Shown here: positions 15,708-25,535 of the stretch, piece after piece
Layout of the letters: each line of letters starts with the position of its first letter
Position numbering within the stretch: position 1 is the stretch's first letter
NCBI GenBank assembly: GCA_002746645.1
Contig: PDPU01000031.1
Location: 61,173 to 125,172, forward strand
Origin: Gammaproteobacteria bacterium
GTDB lineage: Bacteria; Pseudomonadota; Gammaproteobacteria; Granulosicoccales; Granulosicoccaceae
DNA length: 64,000 nucleotides
Direction: 5' to 3'
Position numbers and translations under genes: made by a program
Notes under the pieces: generated by a model
What the model was told of the DNA's origin: nothing
Seen by the model: only the letters and a program-made list of their open reading frames with translations
Databases searched by the model: none

Positions 15708-17102
15708 ATGGACGTGGAACACCGCTCATACAACCTGAACACGGCAGGATGCAACCGGTCGATCGGTGACGAGTTGTTTGCCGACTACCTGACCGCGCTC
15801 GGCAATCGCCGTCTGCTCGACAAGCTCGACAGCGAGTGGCAGTCGCGCCGTGACGGCGCGCAGGACTCGATGATCGCACCTGCTCTGATCCTGATCGACC
15901 TTGATCGCTTCAAGCACGTCAACGACACGCTCGGCCATCCCGTGGGCGATCAGGTGTTGCAGCTCGTGGCGGCACGCATCGAAAACGTGCTGCGTGAGGA
16001 AGACGTGGCGATCCGCCTCGGCGGCGACGAATTCGTGGTGGTGCTCGGCGCCAGACCGGCTTCATCGGCCTGCATCCGGCGCAAGGTTCACGCGAACGAC
16101 GCCATTGCCGCCGCCGAGTGTGTGGCCGAGCGCCTGATCGGGCTGCTCACGAAACCCTATCTCATCGATTCTCAGCAGATCAACATCGGCGCGAGCGCGG
16201 GCATTGCCGGCTTCAGCGACGAGGCCACAAGCGTCGACGTGATGCTGCGCCATGCCGATCTTGCCCTCTACGCGGCCAAGCAGAACGGCAAGGGCCGCCA
16301 TCAGGTGTTCGACCCCTCGCTGGAGGCCCGCGCACAGGCGCGTCGTCAGCTCGAGATCGACCTGCGCCGCGCCATCAGGCTCGAGGAATTCGCCGTCGTC
16401 TATCAGCCCCAGATCGCGCTCGAGAACAAGGCGCTGACCGGCTTCGAAGCGCTGCTCCGCTGGGTGTCGCCCGAGCGTGGGCCGATCAGCCCCGACCAGT
16501 TCATCCCGCTGGCCGAGGAGATCGGCGAGATTCACGCCATCGGCCGCTGGGTACTTCGGGAAGCCTGCCACGAAGCGCTCCTCTGGCCTGAGTCGCTGCG
16601 CGTGTCGGTCAACGTGTCGCCGATCCAGCTCGATGATGGCGGCTTCGTGGAGACGGTGCTCGATACGCTCGCAGAGGTTGGCCTGCCGCCGACTCGGCTC
16701 GAAATCGAGCTTACCGAAGGCGCGCTCATGAAGAACACCACCGCCGTGCGCCGGCAACTCGAAGCGCTTCACGATCACGGCATCGATATCGCCATGGATG
16801 ACTTCGGCACCGGCTACTCGTCGCTCAGCTATCTGCACGAATTCCCGTTTTCGCGCATCAAGATCGACCAGAGCTTCGTGCGCCGCGAGAGAGACGCCAC
16901 CACCGAAGCCCTGGTCGGCGCGATCATCGGCATCGGGAAGAGCCTCGGCATCCAGACCCTCGCCGAGGGGGTGGAAACCGAGGAGCAGCTGCAGGCACTG
17001 CAGCTACAGGGCTGCACCTCGGCGCAGGGATACCTGATCAGCCACCCCCTCGCTGCCGACGCCGTCGACGCATTCATCAGCAAGCTCCGGCGGGCTGCCT
17101 GA
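15708..17102 (+). CDS. bifunctional-type GGDEF-EAL protein (c-di-GMP turnover)
   Basis: 464 residues from ATG 15708; a GTG at 15693 is an alternative. A short head leads directly into a GGDEF domain with intact GGDEF at 105-109 and an RxxD inhibitory-site motif (REED) five residues before it. The EAL domain has TGFEALLRW at about 245-253, plus VNVSPIQL, ELTEGALM and DDFGTGYSSLSYL, so it looks catalytically intact. It could therefore make and degrade c-di-GMP. No sensor domain or membrane segment is visible. It stands alone, convergent with the aminotransferase gene. Confidence 0.9.
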   Translation: MDVEHRSYNLNTAGCNRSIGDELFADYLTALGNRRLLDKLDSEWQSRRDGAQDSMIAPALILIDLDRFKHVNDTLGHPVGDQVLQLVAARIENVLREEDVAIRLGGDEFVVVLGARPASSACIRRKVHANDAIAAAECVAERLIGLLTKPYLIDSQQINIGASAGIAGFSDEATSVDVMLRHADLALYAAKQNGKGRHQVFDPSLEARAQARRQLEIDLRRAIRLEEFAVVYQPQIALENKALTGFEALLRWVSPERGPISPDQFIPLAEEIGEIHAIGRWVLREACHEALLWPESLRVSVNVSPIQLDDGGFVETVLDTLAEVGLPPTRLEIELTEGALMKNTTAVRRQLEALHDHGIDIAMDDFGTGYSSLSYLHEFPFSRIKIDQSFVRRERDATTEALVGAIIGIGKSLGIQTLAEGVETEEQLQALQLQGCTSAQGYLISHPLAADAVDAFISKLRRAA

Positions 17103-17131
17103 GTGCCCGTCCGGCGCAAATGCACTTACCT

Positions 17132-18343
17132 TCAGGACGACGCTCCGGTGTTCGACAGCGCCGCCACGGCCATCTCGAAACGCTGCAGCCCTTCCTCGAT
17201 GCGCGCACGCGGGCAGGCGAAATTCCAGCGGATGTAACCCGGCTTGCCGAACTTGTCGCCTTCGTCGAAACCGAGCCCGTGTGCTTCGAAGGCCGCCCGG
17301 GCATCGTCCAGCGCCAGCGCACTGACATCGATCCAGGCGAGGTAGGTCGCCTGCATGGGATCGAGTCTGACGCCCTCGATGCCCGCAAGCCTGTCGCCGA
17401 TCAGCGTGTAGTTGCCGCGCAGGTAGTCGAGAAGCTGCTGACGCCAGGCATCGCCTTCGCGATAGGCGGCAAGCGTCGCGGTGTAGGCCAGCGGTGGCAC
17501 ACCGGGCACGATGCTGCGGCTGGCAAGCAGCCAGCGCTCGCGCAGCGCCGCGTCCTCGATCACGGCAAAGGCACAGTTGAGCCCCGGAATGTTCCAGGCC
17601 TTGCTGGCGCTCGAGATCGTCACCACACGCCCGCTGTGCTCACCGGCAGCGAGGGCGGTAGGCACATGACGTGCGCTGCGGTCGAAGACGAGACCGGCAT
17701 GGATTTCGTCGGACAGCACCACGGCGTCGTGCCTTGCCGCCAACGACACCACCTGGCGAAGTTCATCGGCGGTGAATACGGTGCCACCCGGGTTGTGCGG
17801 GCTGCACAGGAGCAGGAGGTCGACATCGTCGCTGAAGCGCGCTTCGAGGGCATCGAAATCGAAGGTCCAGCGATCCCCGACCCGTTGCAGTGGCACCTCG
17901 AGCGGCGGCCGCTGCACACCCTCGACATGAGCATCGAAGAAATGGAAATAGATCGGTGTATTGATGAGCATGTCGCGCCCGGGTGCGGCATAGGCTCGGC
18001 AGGCGACGGCGAGTCCCGTGACCACACCCGGCATCCACACGATCCACTCGGGCTCGATACGCCAGCCGAATTCCCGCTCGAGATGTGCGATCAGGGCGGG
18101 TGCGAGATCATCGGGCGGCACCGTGTAGCCGAACACGCGGTGCGCCACGCGCTCTTCGATGGCCCGCTGGATCGGGGGCGCCGCCGCGAAATCCATGTCG
18201 GCCACCCAGAAGGGCAGGATGTCCTCTCCCCGGTAGCGTTCCCACTTCAGGCTCGAACTGCCCTCGCGCGGGATGATTTCGTCGAAGTTGATGCGCGCGT
18301 CCTCACTCGAGGACAAGGCGGCAGCTGTTGCTTTTGATGACAT
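17132..18343 (-). CDS. patB: PatB/MalY-type PLP-dependent C-S lyase (cystathionine beta-lyase-like)
   Basis: 403 residues from ATG 18343 ([20 protein letters not shown]); the frame stays open further but that part is antisense to ybiT. Fold-type I aminotransferase features include [49 protein letters not shown] and the PLP lysine in [16 protein letters not shown]. These match the MalY/PatB group, which splits cystathionine or other cysteine conjugates to a thiol, pyruvate and ammonia. It is divergent from ybiT with 159 bp between them. The true substrate is not determined by sequence. Confidence 0.88.
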   Translation of the reverse strand: MSSKATAAALSSSEDARINFDEIIPREGSSSLKWERYRGEDILPFWVADMDFAAAPPIQRAIEERVAHRVFGYTVPPDDLAPALIAHLEREFGWRIEPEWIVWMPGVVTGLAVACRAYAAPGRDMLINTPIYFHFFDAHVEGVQRPPLEVPLQRVGDRWTFDFDALEARFSDDVDLLLLCSPHNPGGTVFTADELRQVVSLAARHDAVVLSDEIHAGLVFDRSARHVPTALAAGEHSGRVVTISSASKAWNIPGLNCAFAVIEDAALRERWLLASRSIVPGVPPLAYTATLAAYREGDAWRQQLLDYLRGNYTLIGDRLAGIEGVRLDPMQATYLAWIDVSALALDDARAAFEAHGLGFDEGDKFGKPGYIRWNFACPRARIEEGLQRFEMAVAALSNTGASS

Positions 18344-18502
18344 GGTTGCTTGTTGCCCGCTGTGGGTGAGCGGCAAGGATGCCAGAAGCCGGGCCTCTCC
18401 TGTGGCCGCGGGAGTGAAGTCGGAGACGCCTCGACGCCACGCCGCCTTTCCGCTCGCGGTAGAATGCGCTCCCTTCGTTCCTCGACGGCACAGGCAGCGC
18501 TC

Positions 18503-20098
18503 GTGATTTCCACCGCCAACCTCACCATCCAGTTCGGCCCCAAACCGCTGTTCGAGAACGTCTCGATCAAGTTCTCCGACGGCAATCGCTACGGCCTCAT
18601 CGGCGCCAACGGCAGCGGCAAGTCCACCTTCATGAAGATTCTCGGCGGCGAGCTCGAGCCCTCGTCTGGGAACGTCACGCTCGCACCCGAAACCCGCATG
18701 GCCACGCTGAAGCAGAACCAGTTCGGCTACGAGGAATATACGGTCATCGACACCGTGATCATGGGCCACAGGGAACTCTGGGAAATCAAGGAAGAGCGCG
18801 ATCGGATCTATGCCCTGCCCGACATGAGCGAGGACGACGGCATGAAGGTGGCCGAACTCGAGGTGCAGTTCGCCGAGCTCGATGGCTACACGGCCGAGGC
18901 GCGCGCGGGAGAACTGCTCCTCGGTGCGGGCATTCCACTCGAGTACCACGCCGGCCCCATGAGCGAAGTCGCACCGGGCGAGAAACTGCGCGTGCTGCTC
19001 TGTCAGGCACTCTTTGCCGACCCTGATGTGCTGCTTCTCGACGAGCCCACCAACAACCTCGACATCAACACCATCCGCTGGCTCGAAGGCGTGCTGAACG
19101 AGAGAAACAGCACCATGGTGATCATCTCGCACGACCGGCACTTCCTCAACAGCGTCTGCACCCACATGGCCGACCTCGACTACGGGGAAATCCGCCTCTT
19201 CCCCGGCAACTACGACGACTTCATGCTGGCTGCCACGCAGGCGCGCGAGCGCATGTATGCCGACAACGCGCGCAAGAAGGCGCAGATTGCCGAGCTTCAG
19301 GCCTTCGTGCAGCGCTTCAAGGCCAACAAGTCGAAGGCCCGTCAGGCGACCTCGCGCCAGAAGCAGATCGACAAGCTCTCGCTCGAAAAGATGAAGCCTT
19401 CGAGCCGCCAGAACCCCTACATCCGCTTCGAACTCGAGAAGAAACTGTTCCGGAACGCCGTCGAACTCGACAGCGCCAGGGGCGGCTACGACGACACCGT
19501 CGTCATCGACGATCTCTCGATGATGATCGAAGCCGGCGAGAAGGTGGCCGTGATCGGTCCGAACGGTATCGGCAAGTCAACGCTCGTGAAACTGCTTGCC
19601 GGCACGCTTGCGCCACTTGCCGGCGAAATCAAGTGGGCCGAGAATGCCCACATCGGCTATTTCGCCCAGGACCACGAGGCCGATTTCGAGAACGACATGA
19701 ACGTGCTCGAATGGATGCAGCAATGGGGCAGGGAACAGCACGACGAACAGGAGATCCGCGGCATTCTCGGTCGCCTCCTGTTCAGCAAGGACGACATCGG
19801 CAAGCCCGTCAGGGTGCTCTCGGGTGGCGAGAAGGGGCGCATGCTCTTCGGCAAGCTCATGCTGCAGTCGCCGAACGTGATGATTCTCGACGAACCCACC
19901 AACCACCTCGACATGGAATCGATCGAGTCACTGAACCTCGCTGTCGGGCTCTATCCCGGCACGGTGATCTTCGTCAGTCACGACCGCGAGTTCGTCAGCT
20001 CGCTCGCCACGCGCATCATCGAACTGCACGCGGATGGCGTGCATGACTACCGAGGCAACTACGACGACTACCTGCACAGCCGCGGCATCGAGATCTGA
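18503..20098 (+). CDS. ybiT: ABC-F family ATPase YbiT
   Basis: 531 residues from GTG 18503, equal in length and start to E. coli YbiT ([20 protein letters not shown]). Two ABC domains are present: Walker [10 protein letters not shown] and GPNGIGKST, signatures SEVAPGEK (atypical, as in YbiT) and LSGGEKGRM, and Walker [12 protein letters not shown] and [12 protein letters not shown] charged linker lies between. There are no membrane segments, so this is a soluble ribosome-associated ABC-F protein; E. coli YbiT binds near the ribosomal E site and aids difficult translation. It is convergent with the pilin operon. Confidence 0.95.
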   Translation: MISTANLTIQFGPKPLFENVSIKFSDGNRYGLIGANGSGKSTFMKILGGELEPSSGNVTLAPETRMATLKQNQFGYEEYTVIDTVIMGHRELWEIKEERDRIYALPDMSEDDGMKVAELEVQFAELDGYTAEARAGELLLGAGIPLEYHAGPMSEVAPGEKLRVLLCQALFADPDVLLLDEPTNNLDINTIRWLEGVLNERNSTMVIISHDRHFLNSVCTHMADLDYGEIRLFPGNYDDFMLAATQARERMYADNARKKAQIAELQAFVQRFKANKSKARQATSRQKQIDKLSLEKMKPSSRQNPYIRFELEKKLFRNAVELDSARGGYDDTVVIDDLSMMIEAGEKVAVIGPNGIGKSTLVKLLAGTLAPLAGEIKWAENAHIGYFAQDHEADFENDMNVLEWMQQWGREQHDEQEIRGILGRLLFSKDDIGKPVRVLSGGEKGRMLFGKLMLQSPNVMILDEPTNHLDMESIESLNLAVGLYPGTVIFVSHDREFVSSLATRIIELHADGVHDYRGNYDDYLHSRGIEI

Positions 20099-20131
20099 TC
20101 GCCCAGCTCACGGCGCCGCAGCCGTCGCGCC

Positions 20132-20626
20132 CTACCAGCAGTCGCTGCCGCTGCCACTGTTGCCGCGCGCGCCGGTGCTGGTCAGCGTGAAACTGCCGCA
20201 ATCGGTATCGTTCGCCTGAGGACCATCGGCAACCGGCGTTGCGGTCAGCTTGAAACTCGTGGTGGTGGGATTGGCGATCGAGACGGTGTAGTAGCCCTCG
20301 GGTGTCTTGAAGGTGGCGGCCTTGCCGTAGCCGAGTTCCTTCATTTCGGTGGCGAAGGTGTTGTTCTCGGTGAAGTAGCGTTCCTGCTCACCGGCGACTT
20401 CCATCAGGAAACCAATCGCATCGGTGCGGTACGTGCGCTCCACGTAGGCACTGTAGATCGGTGTCGCCACGGCCGCGAGAATGCCGATGATCGCAACCAC
20501 GATGAGAACCTCGATCAGGGTGAAGCCGCGCCCGGCAGCACGCGCACACCGCGGACCCGAGCAGCGTGAGGTTGCCACCAGCTGCCGCCGAGTCATGGAT
20601 CCTGATACATCACGCATGGTATTCAT
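20132..20626 (-). CDS. pilE: type IV pilin-like protein (PilE-type)
   Basis: 164 residues with a type III signal: RG before FTLIEVLIVVAIIGILAAVA, which PilD should cleave and methylate. The globular part has the pilin pattern AYVERTYRTDAIGFLMEVAG, ERYFTENNTFATEMKELGY and a closing disulfide pair (DCGSFTL...GSDCW). The start is uncertain: ATG 20626 gives an unusually long leader; ATG 20596 or GTG 20578 would shorten it. It is the last gene of the fimT-pilV-pilW-pilX-pilE operon, where it would act as a minor pilin. Confidence 0.88.
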   Translation of the reverse strand: MNTMRDVSGSMTRRQLVATSRCSGPRCARAAGRGFTLIEVLIVVAIIGILAAVATPIYSAYVERTYRTDAIGFLMEVAGEQERYFTENNTFATEMKELGYGKAATFKTPEGYYTVSIANPTTTSFKLTATPVADGPQANDTDCGSFTLTSTGARGNSGSGSDCW

Positions 20627-20651
20627 CGTCTTTCATCTCTTGTTCGTTTCA

Positions 20652-21248
20652 TCAGGGCGCCGGGCAATTGCCGGTACGCCCCGTCTGCGGCGACGTCAGC
20701 GCAGCGCGCTGCACGTGATCGGCATGGGTGCCGGTGTTGGCAATGGAGGCCTGACCACGAATGTCGACGAGCAGCGCCACCATGTGCACCATCGACTCGT
20801 CGGTGTTCAACGAGGTGCCGAGGGGCGCCACCTCACCGCAGTACTGCACCGTCAGCGACCCTTCGATGTCGGTACCGAGCCCGGCATTGACGATGTCGAA
20901 ATCACTGGCCATGCCGGTATCACTGTCGGCGATCGTGATGGCCTCCGGTTTGTTGCTCGACATCTCCGTGGTGGCAAGAAGGTTCCTGAGAAAGCCTGCC
21001 GACCACACCGAACTGATGCCGGACTCGACCACCTCGAAAGCCATCGCCTTCTGCTGTGCGTTGCCACTGATGCGCTCGTTCAGGCGCGTACTCGAGAGCA
21101 TGGCGACACCGACGAGCGTCATCGCCACCATCAGGATCAGGCTGACGGCCAGCGCCGCACCGCGCTGTCGCCCGACCGGCACTCCGCGCATGGCACTCGC
21201 ATCGACCTCGATGGCAAGCCGCTGGTGATACTGTTCTCGAATGCTCAT
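20652..21248 (-). CDS. pilX: minor pilin assembly protein PilX
   Basis: 198 residues from ATG 21248. The N-terminal RQRGAALAVSLILMVAMTLV followed by AMLSSTRLNERISGNAQQKA is the characteristic PilX start; it lacks the usual Glu5. The globular remainder carries one internal Cys pair (YCGEV...TGNCPAP). PilX is part of the minor-pilin initiation complex of type IV pili. It begins 25 bp after the pilW stop. In pseudomonads pilY1 follows pilX; here pilE follows after only 25 bp. Confidence 0.85.
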   Translation of the reverse strand: MSIREQYHQRLAIEVDASAMRGVPVGRQRGAALAVSLILMVAMTLVGVAMLSSTRLNERISGNAQQKAMAFEVVESGISSVWSAGFLRNLLATTEMSSNKPEAITIADSDTGMASDFDIVNAGLGTDIEGSLTVQYCGEVAPLGTSLNTDESMVHMVALLVDIRGQASIANTGTHADHVQRAALTSPQTGRTGNCPAP

Positions 21249-21273
21249 CACGTCGCTCCGCATCCTCCGTCGA

Positions 21274-21978
21274 TCAGCGGTTTCTGAGCAGCACGGTGCT
21301 GCTGAAGACTTCCCGGGCCATGCGGTCATTGATGGTCACTTCCTCGTCAAGCACCACGTAGGTACCCGAAACACTGCGACTGCGAATGGCCTTGCCGGAG
21401 TTGACGAGCAGCGCAATACGCAGCGAGCTGACCTCGTCGGCCCTGAGGCCGGCGTTCCAGGCCACGTAGCGCTGCGGCGCATCCGAATCGTCGGAGGCCT
21501 CGGCATCGACGCCGTAGAGAATGCGAAACGCTTCGACGCCTTCGACCAGCGGCATGGCCGATGACCCATCTTGATTGCCGGTACAGGTGATTGTCTCGCT
21601 GGACGAATCATAGCTGTATGTATTTACCGCTATCCCGTCTGTTGACGCGGTAGACTGACCGTTGCAATCGTAGGGATGCGCGGTACGAATCGTGACCTGG
21701 GCCGAACTGCTGTTGGCAAGATCCAGTGGTTCGAGATCGACACTCGGCGAGAAGCCCGCGAGTCGAAGACCCTGCCGCAGCACGCTGATGCCGTAACGCC
21801 CGTTGTCCTGCATCGACTGGATGCCTTCGCTGAAGCGACTCGAGCGCGTCGATCCGGCATACATGTTCATGCCGGCAGCGAGCAGCACCAGTCCGAGCAC
21901 CATGGCAATCATGAGTTCGACCAGCGACAGGCCGCGCTGTCGAGGCAAGGTCCGGAAGGTCTGCTTGTTCTCGATCAC
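21274..21978 (-). CDS. pilW: minor pilin PilW
   Basis: 234 residues from a GTG that overlaps the pilV stop as GTGA. The start is followed by RQRGLSLVELMIAMVLGLVL, a classical class III signal with Glu5, and QSMQDNGRYGISVLRQGLRL AGF, the PilW family signature. The globular domain is Ser/Thr rich with a Cys pair (YDCNG...ITCTGN). It works with PilV, PilX and FimT/FimU to prime pilus assembly. Longer in-frame starts would lie antisense-like inside pilV and are not credible. Confidence 0.87.
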   Translation of the reverse strand: MIENKQTFRTLPRQRGLSLVELMIAMVLGLVLLAAGMNMYAGSTRSSRFSEGIQSMQDNGRYGISVLRQGLRLAGFSPSVDLEPLDLANSSSAQVTIRTAHPYDCNGQSTASTDGIAVNTYSYDSSSETITCTGNQDGSSAMPLVEGVEAFRILYGVDAEASDDSDAPQRYVAWNAGLRADEVSSLRIALLVNSGKAIRSRSVSGTYVVLDEEVTINDRMAREVFSSTVLLRNR

Positions 21979-22481
21979 GGGCGCAGTCTCATGCTGACGT
22001 TGCGGGTTTCCGTCGTATCGTCCGACGGGCTGCTGCGTTCGGTCCAGGTGATGCTGATGGTGTAGGCCGAATCGGCCTTGCAGGGACTGTCGTTGCAGGC
22101 AACCTTCAGACACGCACCGCAGGCCACCGAAAACAGGTCGAAGGCGGCCAGTTCGCCGCTCGTGCAGCTTTCGCCGGCACCCGTCGGAGAATCCTGACAG
22201 TAGGGGGTCGGCTTGACGGCACAATCGTAGCCGTTCGCGGTATCGAAACCCGCGTAGTCACCATCGATCACGGCCTGGTGATTGATGCGCATGCGCGTGG
22301 CCATGTTCTCGATCAGCAGCAGCGCCTTGGCGCGGTTGTAGCTGCTGGTGGTGTGCTTGATGCCGGTCAGCTGGAGGCCGGCCATGCCCAGTACGCCGAA
22401 GGAGATGACCACGAGTGCCACGAGCACCTCGATGATGCCGACACCGCGCTGGTGCCGACACGGGTTCAGATGATCACTCAC
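21975..22481 (-). CDS. pilV: minor pilin PilV
   Basis: 168 residues. CRHQRG precedes VGIIEVLVALVVISFGVLGM and AGLQLTGIKHTTSSYNRAKA, the PilV pattern. The globular part is cysteine rich (YDC, PYC, SCTSG, ACGAC, VACN, SPCK), implying several periplasmic disulfides. It overlaps fimT by 4 bp (ATGA) and pilW by 4 bp (GTGA), so it is translated in a coupled series. Confidence 0.87.
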   Translation of the reverse strand: MSDHLNPCRHQRGVGIIEVLVALVVISFGVLGMAGLQLTGIKHTTSSYNRAKALLLIENMATRMRINHQAVIDGDYAGFDTANGYDCAVKPTPYCQDSPTGAGESCTSGELAAFDLFSVACGACLKVACNDSPCKADSAYTISITWTERSSPSDDTTETRNVSMRLRP

Positions 22482-23026
22482 GGCACTTCCTCCGAATCGA
22501 TGCGTCCGTTGGCCGCGATCTTCACCTTGCGTTTCTGCTCGCCGGAGGCATAGTCGACCTCGACCCCACCCGCCAGCGGCACGCCTGCCCCGTTGGTACT
22601 GGTACCGGTACCGGTAAAGAGGACGCCATTGGAGAAGACGGCATCCGCGGTCATGGTGATGGCGCCACCCAGGTCACCCTGCTGACGCAGGAGCGTGTCG
22701 GCGCCGCTGTCGAAGCTGCCGTTGCCGGCAGCGTCGGCGAACACGATCCAGCCATCCGCGTAGTCGCCACCGTCGCTGCAGGCGGGCGTCTCCGCAAGGG
22801 CATTGGCACTCGGACAGAACCTGACGAAACCGGCACGCTTGACCGCTTCCGAACGCGCGTGCTGCAGCGAGAACACCAGTTCGTTGGTGGCAGCCGTGAC
22901 TCCCGAACCCGCGAGCATGCCCCGTAGCGAAGGCAGACCGAGTCCGAGCAGGATCGCGGCGATGGCGAGCACCATGAAGAGCTCGATCATCGAGAATCCC
23001 GATTGACGCCGCGTGACGGAGTCCAT
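22478..23026 (-). CDS. fimT: FimT/FimU-type minor pseudopilin (GspH family)
   Basis: 182 residues with the leader MDSVTRRQSG before FSMIELFMVLAIAAILLGLG. It continues PSLRGMLAGSGVTAATNELV and FSLQHARSEAVKRAGFVRFC, the GspH/FimT domain. It is the first gene of the minus-strand pilin operon. A weak hairpin (CCCGCT...AGCGGG, 23066-23083) lies between it and gor. FimT and FimU cannot be separated by eye; the position matches Pseudomonas fimU. Confidence 0.85.
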   Translation of the reverse strand: MDSVTRRQSGFSMIELFMVLAIAAILLGLGLPSLRGMLAGSGVTAATNELVFSLQHARSEAVKRAGFVRFCPSANALAETPACSDGGDYADGWIVFADAAGNGSFDSGADTLLRQQGDLGGAITMTADAVFSNGVLFTGTGTSTNGAGVPLAGGVEVDYASGEQKRKVKIAANGRIDSEEVP

Positions 23027-23151
23027 GCCTTTCGCTTCCCCTGATGTCGTCCGGACAGAACAAGACCCGCTCCTTGAAGCGGGCTACATCGGAAGTAACG
23101 GCAGGTGGGCTGGCGGACTTTACCGCCGGTCGGGCCGGGCGGCGCTCAGCG

Positions 23152-24516
23152 TCAGCGCATTGTGACGATTTCCTCGGAACTCGTCGGGTGAATGGCGATG
23201 GTGTCGTCGAAGTCGCGCTTGGTCGCACCCATGCGCATCGCCACCGCGAAGCCCTGCAGCATCTCGTCGACGTCGAGACCGATCATGTGCAGCCCCACGA
23301 CCTTTTCCTCGGTGCCAGTGACCACGAGCTTCATCGTGGTTCTGGGCGGTGAATCGGTCATGGCGTGATACATCGCGGTGAAACTCGTCTGATACACCTT
23401 GACCGAGGCCTCGCCGAACCGCTCGATGGCCTCGCTTTCGGTCAGACCCACCGTGGCCAGCGGCGGGTGGCTGAACACCACCGTGGGCACGATGTCGCAG
23501 TCGAGGTGACGCTCTCGCTGGTTGTCGTAGAGCCGGTCGGCAAGGCGTCGTCCGGCGGCCACGGCCACAGGGGTAAGCTCGACTGCACCCGTCACGTCAC
23601 CGACCGCAAGAATGCTGTCGACCGAGGTCTGCTGGAATCTGTCGACGCGGATGTAGCCACGTTCGTCGAGTTCGACCCCGGCCGCTTCGAGGCCGAGATC
23701 GGCATGCACCGGGTGACGTCCGACGGCGAAGATCACGGTGTCGAAACCGCTCAGTACGCCGCCTCCGTCGGAGTGGACCGTGAAGCTGGCATCGTCTTCC
23801 CTGTCGATGGCAACGGGTGTGAACCGCGACTCGACGTTGACACCGCTGTTCACCATTTCCTCGCGCAGCCGCTCGCTCAGCATGATGTCGAAGCTTCTGA
23901 GAAAGTGGTCACGGCGGATCGCGAGTGTGACATCGGCACCGAGCGCATGCAGCACGCCCACGAGTTCCACGGCGATGTAGCCCGCCCCGAGCACGAGCAC
24001 CTTCTGCGGACAGGCCTTCAGTCGAAAGAACCCATCAGACGTGATGGCATGCTCGGCACCGGCAATGTCGGGCACCACCGGCGCACCACCCGTGGCAATG
24101 AGAATGCGATCGGCCGAGCAACGATCCCCCTTCACGTCCACGGTGTGGGCATCGACAAGGCGCGCACGACCGTTCTTCACTTCGACGCCGTTCTGCTCGA
24201 GGTATCTCGTGTAGGCGCGATCGATATTGGCGATGTACTGCTCGCGCTTCTCGACAAGATATGCCCAGTCGAAACCCTGCTGCTCGACGGTAAACCCATA
24301 GGCTTCGGCAGCGTGCAGACGTTCGGCCATGCTCGCCGCGTACCACATGATCTTCTTGGGCACGCAGCCACGGTGCACGCAGGTGCCACCGAGCACCGCA
24401 TCGCTTTCGATCAGCAGCACGCGCGCACCGTACATGCCGGCACGATTGGCCGTGGCGATACCACCACTGCCGGCTCCGATGACAATGAGATCGTAATCGT
24501 GGACACTGCTGGACAT
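23152..24516 (-). CDS. gor: glutathione-disulfide reductase
   Basis: 454 residues, normal for Gor. FAD-binding [14 protein letters not shown] is followed by the redox pair in [13 protein letters not shown] (C46, C51). The NADPH site is [14 protein letters not shown] with downstream arginines in [12 protein letters not shown], favouring NADPH. The C-terminal catalytic IHPTSSEE carries the active-site His. It reduces GSSG to GSH in the cytosol. It sits upstream of the pilin operon on the same strand, 125 bp away and probably transcribed separately, and is divergent from ubiA. Confidence 0.95.
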   Translation of the reverse strand: MSSSVHDYDLIVIGAGSGGIATANRAGMYGARVLLIESDAVLGGTCVHRGCVPKKIMWYAASMAERLHAAEAYGFTVEQQGFDWAYLVEKREQYIANIDRAYTRYLEQNGVEVKNGRARLVDAHTVDVKGDRCSADRILIATGGAPVVPDIAGAEHAITSDGFFRLKACPQKVLVLGAGYIAVELVGVLHALGADVTLAIRRDHFLRSFDIMLSERLREEMVNSGVNVESRFTPVAIDREDDASFTVHSDGGGVLSGFDTVIFAVGRHPVHADLGLEAAGVELDERGYIRVDRFQQTSVDSILAVGDVTGAVELTPVAVAAGRRLADRLYDNQRERHLDCDIVPTVVFSHPPLATVGLTESEAIERFGEASVKVYQTSFTAMYHAMTDSPPRTTMKLVVTGTEEKVVGLHMIGLDVDEMLQGFAVAMRMGATKRDFDDTIAIHPTSSEEIVTMR

Positions 24517-24647
24517 GAGGCGAAGGACTCTCCTTTCGAAGACGGTGAATGGCGCTCGGACGTGAAACCGGAGCGCATCTGCCGGGATGCTGGATCGCGG
24601 TCGTTCAGGCTACTATACCCGTGCTGAGTGTTGCCCCCTTCCCGACG

Positions 24648-25535
24648 ATGTCCCTCGAGATGTCCATTGCCACGCTGGAAAAGAAACTTCCCGCCTACAT
24701 AGCGCTGACCCGACTCGACAGACCCATCGGCATCTACCTGCTCATGTGGCCGATGCTGTGGGCGCTGTGGTTTGCCGCGGGCGGTCTGCCGCGGTTCGAT
24801 GTTCTCGTCATCTTCATTGCCGGTGCCGTGCTGACACGTTCCGCCGGCTGTGCCATCAATGACTTCGCCGACCGGGATTTCGATGGCCACGTCGCACGCA
24901 CGAAGCAGCGTCCGCTGGCAACCGGCGCCCTGAGCGCCCGCGAAGCCGTGACGGCCGCGGCCATCCTGTTTCTGGCAGCTTTCGTGCTGGTGCTGTTCAC
25001 CAACCCCATGACCATCGGACTTTCCTTCGTGGCCGTCGCCCTCGCGTCTTTCTATCCCTTCGCCAAGCGCGTGACCGACTTTCCGCAGATCGTGCTCGGT
25101 GCAGCCTTCGGCATCGCCGTTCCCATGGCCTTTGCCGCCCAGACCAGTACCCTGCCGCCGCTCGCCTGGTTGCTGTATGCCGCCACTCTTCTGTGGGCCC
25201 TGGCCTACGACACGCTCTATGCCATGGCCGACCGAGCGGACGATCTGCGCATCGGCGTGCGTTCCACGGCAGTCCGGCTGGGCCACCTGGACCTCGCTTT
25301 CGTGCTGCTCATCCAGCTTGCCGTGCTCGCGCTCCTCGCACTCGCCGGGCACATGGATGGCCGCGGCAGCTTCTACCACGCGGGGCTCCTTGCCGCGCTC
25401 GGTTTCATTGCCTGGCAACTCTGGATCTCGCGCGAACGCGACCCCCAGGCCTGCCTGCATGCCTTTCTGAACAACCACTGGATGGGGCTGACGATCTTCC
25501 TTGGCCTCGTGCTCGATTTCGCACTCGGCTCATGA
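24648..25535 (+). CDS. ubiA: 4-hydroxybenzoate octaprenyltransferase
   Basis: 295 residues from ATG 24648; ATG 24660 is an alternative and the longer frame is unlikely. It has about eight transmembrane helices with both aspartate-rich UbiA motifs: NDFADRDFDGHVARTKQRPL and DTLYAMADRADDLRIGVRST. The N-terminal TRLDRPIGIYLLMWPMLWAL is typical. It attaches the polyprenyl tail to 4-hydroxybenzoate in ubiquinone synthesis at the inner membrane. No ubiC precedes it. Its stop overlaps the next gene's start as ATGA, so the large GTPase is translationally coupled to it. Confidence 0.94.
   Translation: MSLEMSIATLEKKLPAYIALTRLDRPIGIYLLMWPMLWALWFAAGGLPRFDVLVIFIAGAVLTRSAGCAINDFADRDFDGHVARTKQRPLATGALSAREAVTAAAILFLAAFVLVLFTNPMTIGLSFVAVALASFYPFAKRVTDFPQIVLGAAFGIAVPMAFAAQTSTLPPLAWLLYAATLLWALAYDTLYAMADRADDLRIGVRSTAVRLGHLDLAFVLLIQLAVLALLALAGHMDGRGSFYHAGLLAALGFIAWQLWISRERDPQACLHAFLNNHWMGLTIFLGLVLDFALGS

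Noticed and set aside
17120..18337. 405-aa plus-strand frame antisense to patB
   Set aside because: The minus strand encodes a full PLP enzyme with all motifs.
18344..19165. N-terminal extension of the patB frame to 677 aa
   Set aside because: The extra part is antisense to ybiT; the enzyme's homologous part starts at the ATG at 18343.
23365..24627. 420-aa plus-strand frame antisense to gor
   Set aside because: Shadow frame; gor has complete FAD, NADPH and redox motifs.
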